Below are positions 9,086-10,000 of a DNA stretch of 10,000 nt, one piece after another. The notes under the pieces were generated by a model. The model saw only the letters and a program-made list of their open reading frames with translations, was not told where the DNA came from and did not search any database. This DNA is from Anaeromyces robustus (lineage: Eukaryota > Neocallimastigomycota > Neocallimastigomycetes > Neocallimastigales > Neocallimastigaceae), in the NCBI GenBank assembly GCA_002104895.1, contig MCFG01000051.1, positions 1 through 10,000 of the forward strand. The letters run 5' to 3'. Made by a program: the position numbers and the translations under genes. How positions within the stretch are numbered: the stretch's first letter is position 1; the number at the start of each line of letters is the position of its first letter.

Positions 9086-10000
9086 GATTAATGAAGGAAG
9101 ATTATTAGGAGATATGTGATAATGTGATAATTATTACCAAAAGAGTTATTATTTATAATTTTATATACTATAAAAAATTATCTACTATAAATCATTCTAG
9201 TTATTAAATATTCTAAATTTTTATTTTATTTTCAGCTTTTTTTAATTTGTTTATTTCTAATATAATTTAATTCATTAATTATTTCTAGTAAATCTTTTCT
9301 TTCTTAAAAATAAAATAATTATTTTTGTACGCAATTGAATTATCATCATAAATTATTATTACATAATTTATTTCTTCATAATAACTTTTTATTTAGATCA
9401 ATGTAATTTCAATATTTCTTGAATATTATTTATTATATTTGTAAATTCTTCACATTCTTTAAAATAAATTCTCTATGATCCTATTTTAGTAGTAATATAA
9501 TTTCACTTAAATCTATCATATCATTAACATTTTAGTAAATTCTTTTTCATAAATATTATATCTAATTTCACATTTATATCTAGGATATGAATATTGTATA
9601 TAAAAAATACTTAAAATATAAAAATTTTTGATAGGAAACTTTATTCAATACATTTTCCAGAATTATTTTTAAATTTATCTTTGTTAGTTGAATTTATGAA
9701 TTGGTTTAAAAAATTCTTTTATTTAAATTCTTATTGTTTTTTAACTCTTGGATAAATACCATACAAGATTTCAATTTATTTAAATCTGATAATGTTAAAA
9801 AATAAAGTTTTTCAGAATCATTAATAAATTCCCACATTTGATGAATATAATAAATCTTTTATCAATAAATTAATCTTTTATCAATAACAAATTCCGTTTA
9901 TCATTCATTTTATTTATAACTTTTTTGATAATCTTATAGATTCTTTTTTCAAATTATTTATTTCTCTTTTAATTTCATAATAAGTTTATTTATTTTACCT

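Larger units (their letters stand above)
8486..10000 (-). pseudogene. Decayed protein-coding region of unknown function, 5' end outside the window
   Basis: I do not recognise the family. On the minus strand, unusually protein-like blocks succeed each other while changing frame, each ended by a stop: 9985-9914, 9953-9870, 9858-9706, about 9608-9521, 9522-9481, 9472-9398, 9392-9285, 9303-9232, about 9260-9178, and finally 8923-8486. Several blocks overlap or adjoin the next by a few bases, as expected from accumulated single-base indels. The content is charged, Lys/Glu/Ile/Leu/Asn-rich and partly coiled-coil-like (for example INNLKKES, LEIINELNYIRN, EEFTNIINNIQEI), with one Trp-containing block (HQMWEFINDSEKLYF). 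A 19-bp tandem duplication at about 9853-9890 adds a further break. The last block carries the 11-residue repeat array and ends at TAA 8488-8486. An alternative is several small exons, but the overlaps and lack of consistent splice sites argue for decay. No start codon can be assigned. Confidence 0.55.

Noticed and set aside
9853-9890. 19-bp tandem repeat as a regulatory site
   Set aside because: It sits within the decayed coding region and is best explained as a slippage duplication.
9178-9990. Intact multi-exon gene on the minus strand
   Set aside because: Adjacent blocks overlap and change frame at A/T runs without consistent GT...AG pairs, so decay or sequencing indels fit better.

Overview
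The window is extremely AT-rich eukaryotic DNA. It is full of homopolymer T/A tracts, AAT and AAAT/TTTA microsatellites and self-complementary AT runs. It holds one intact, intron-containing gene whose exons are clearly richer in GC than their surroundings. The strong contrast between coding and non-coding composition, the A-rich start context, the long AT intron and the bacterial-looking metabolic enzyme best fit an anaerobic gut fungus (Neocallimastigomycota). This is inference: a social amoeba or another AT-rich protist is not excluded from sequence alone.

Layout. (1) Positions 1-620 are the T-tract-rich flank downstream of the gene. (2) Positions 621-2582, minus strand, hold a two-exon gene for a ~400-residue PLP-dependent class I/II aminotransferase of the histidinol-phosphate aminotransferase / CobD type. 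A 759-nt phase-0 intron lies at 2369-1611. (3) Positions 2583 to about 8485 are ~5.9 kb in which I see no gene. This stretch holds a (TAA)n array of about 80 units, AAAT arrays, five strong inverted repeats (two with ~31-bp perfect arms), a possible 303-bp MITE-like element with GGGCAGTTAAAT ends, and a 33-bp tandem duplication. (4) Positions 8486-10000, minus strand, are a decayed protein-coding region. Its readable blocks are scattered over all three frames and separated by stops and frameshifts. Near its 3' end is a minisatellite with a 33-bp unit that encodes an 11-residue repeat in the minus-strand frame.

The most unusual feature is at 8855-9040. A 186-bp segment of different composition (about 30% GC) interrupts one unit of that otherwise homogeneous minisatellite. 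It is flanked by a 6-bp direct repeat, ATAATT, and is open through all 62 codons on the plus strand, opposite to the host gene. I do not recognise the encoded peptide. It looks like a captured fragment of another gene or element.

No functional cooperation between genes can be inferred, since only one intact gene is present. No tRNA, rRNA, CRISPR array or complete transposase/reverse transcriptase was seen.
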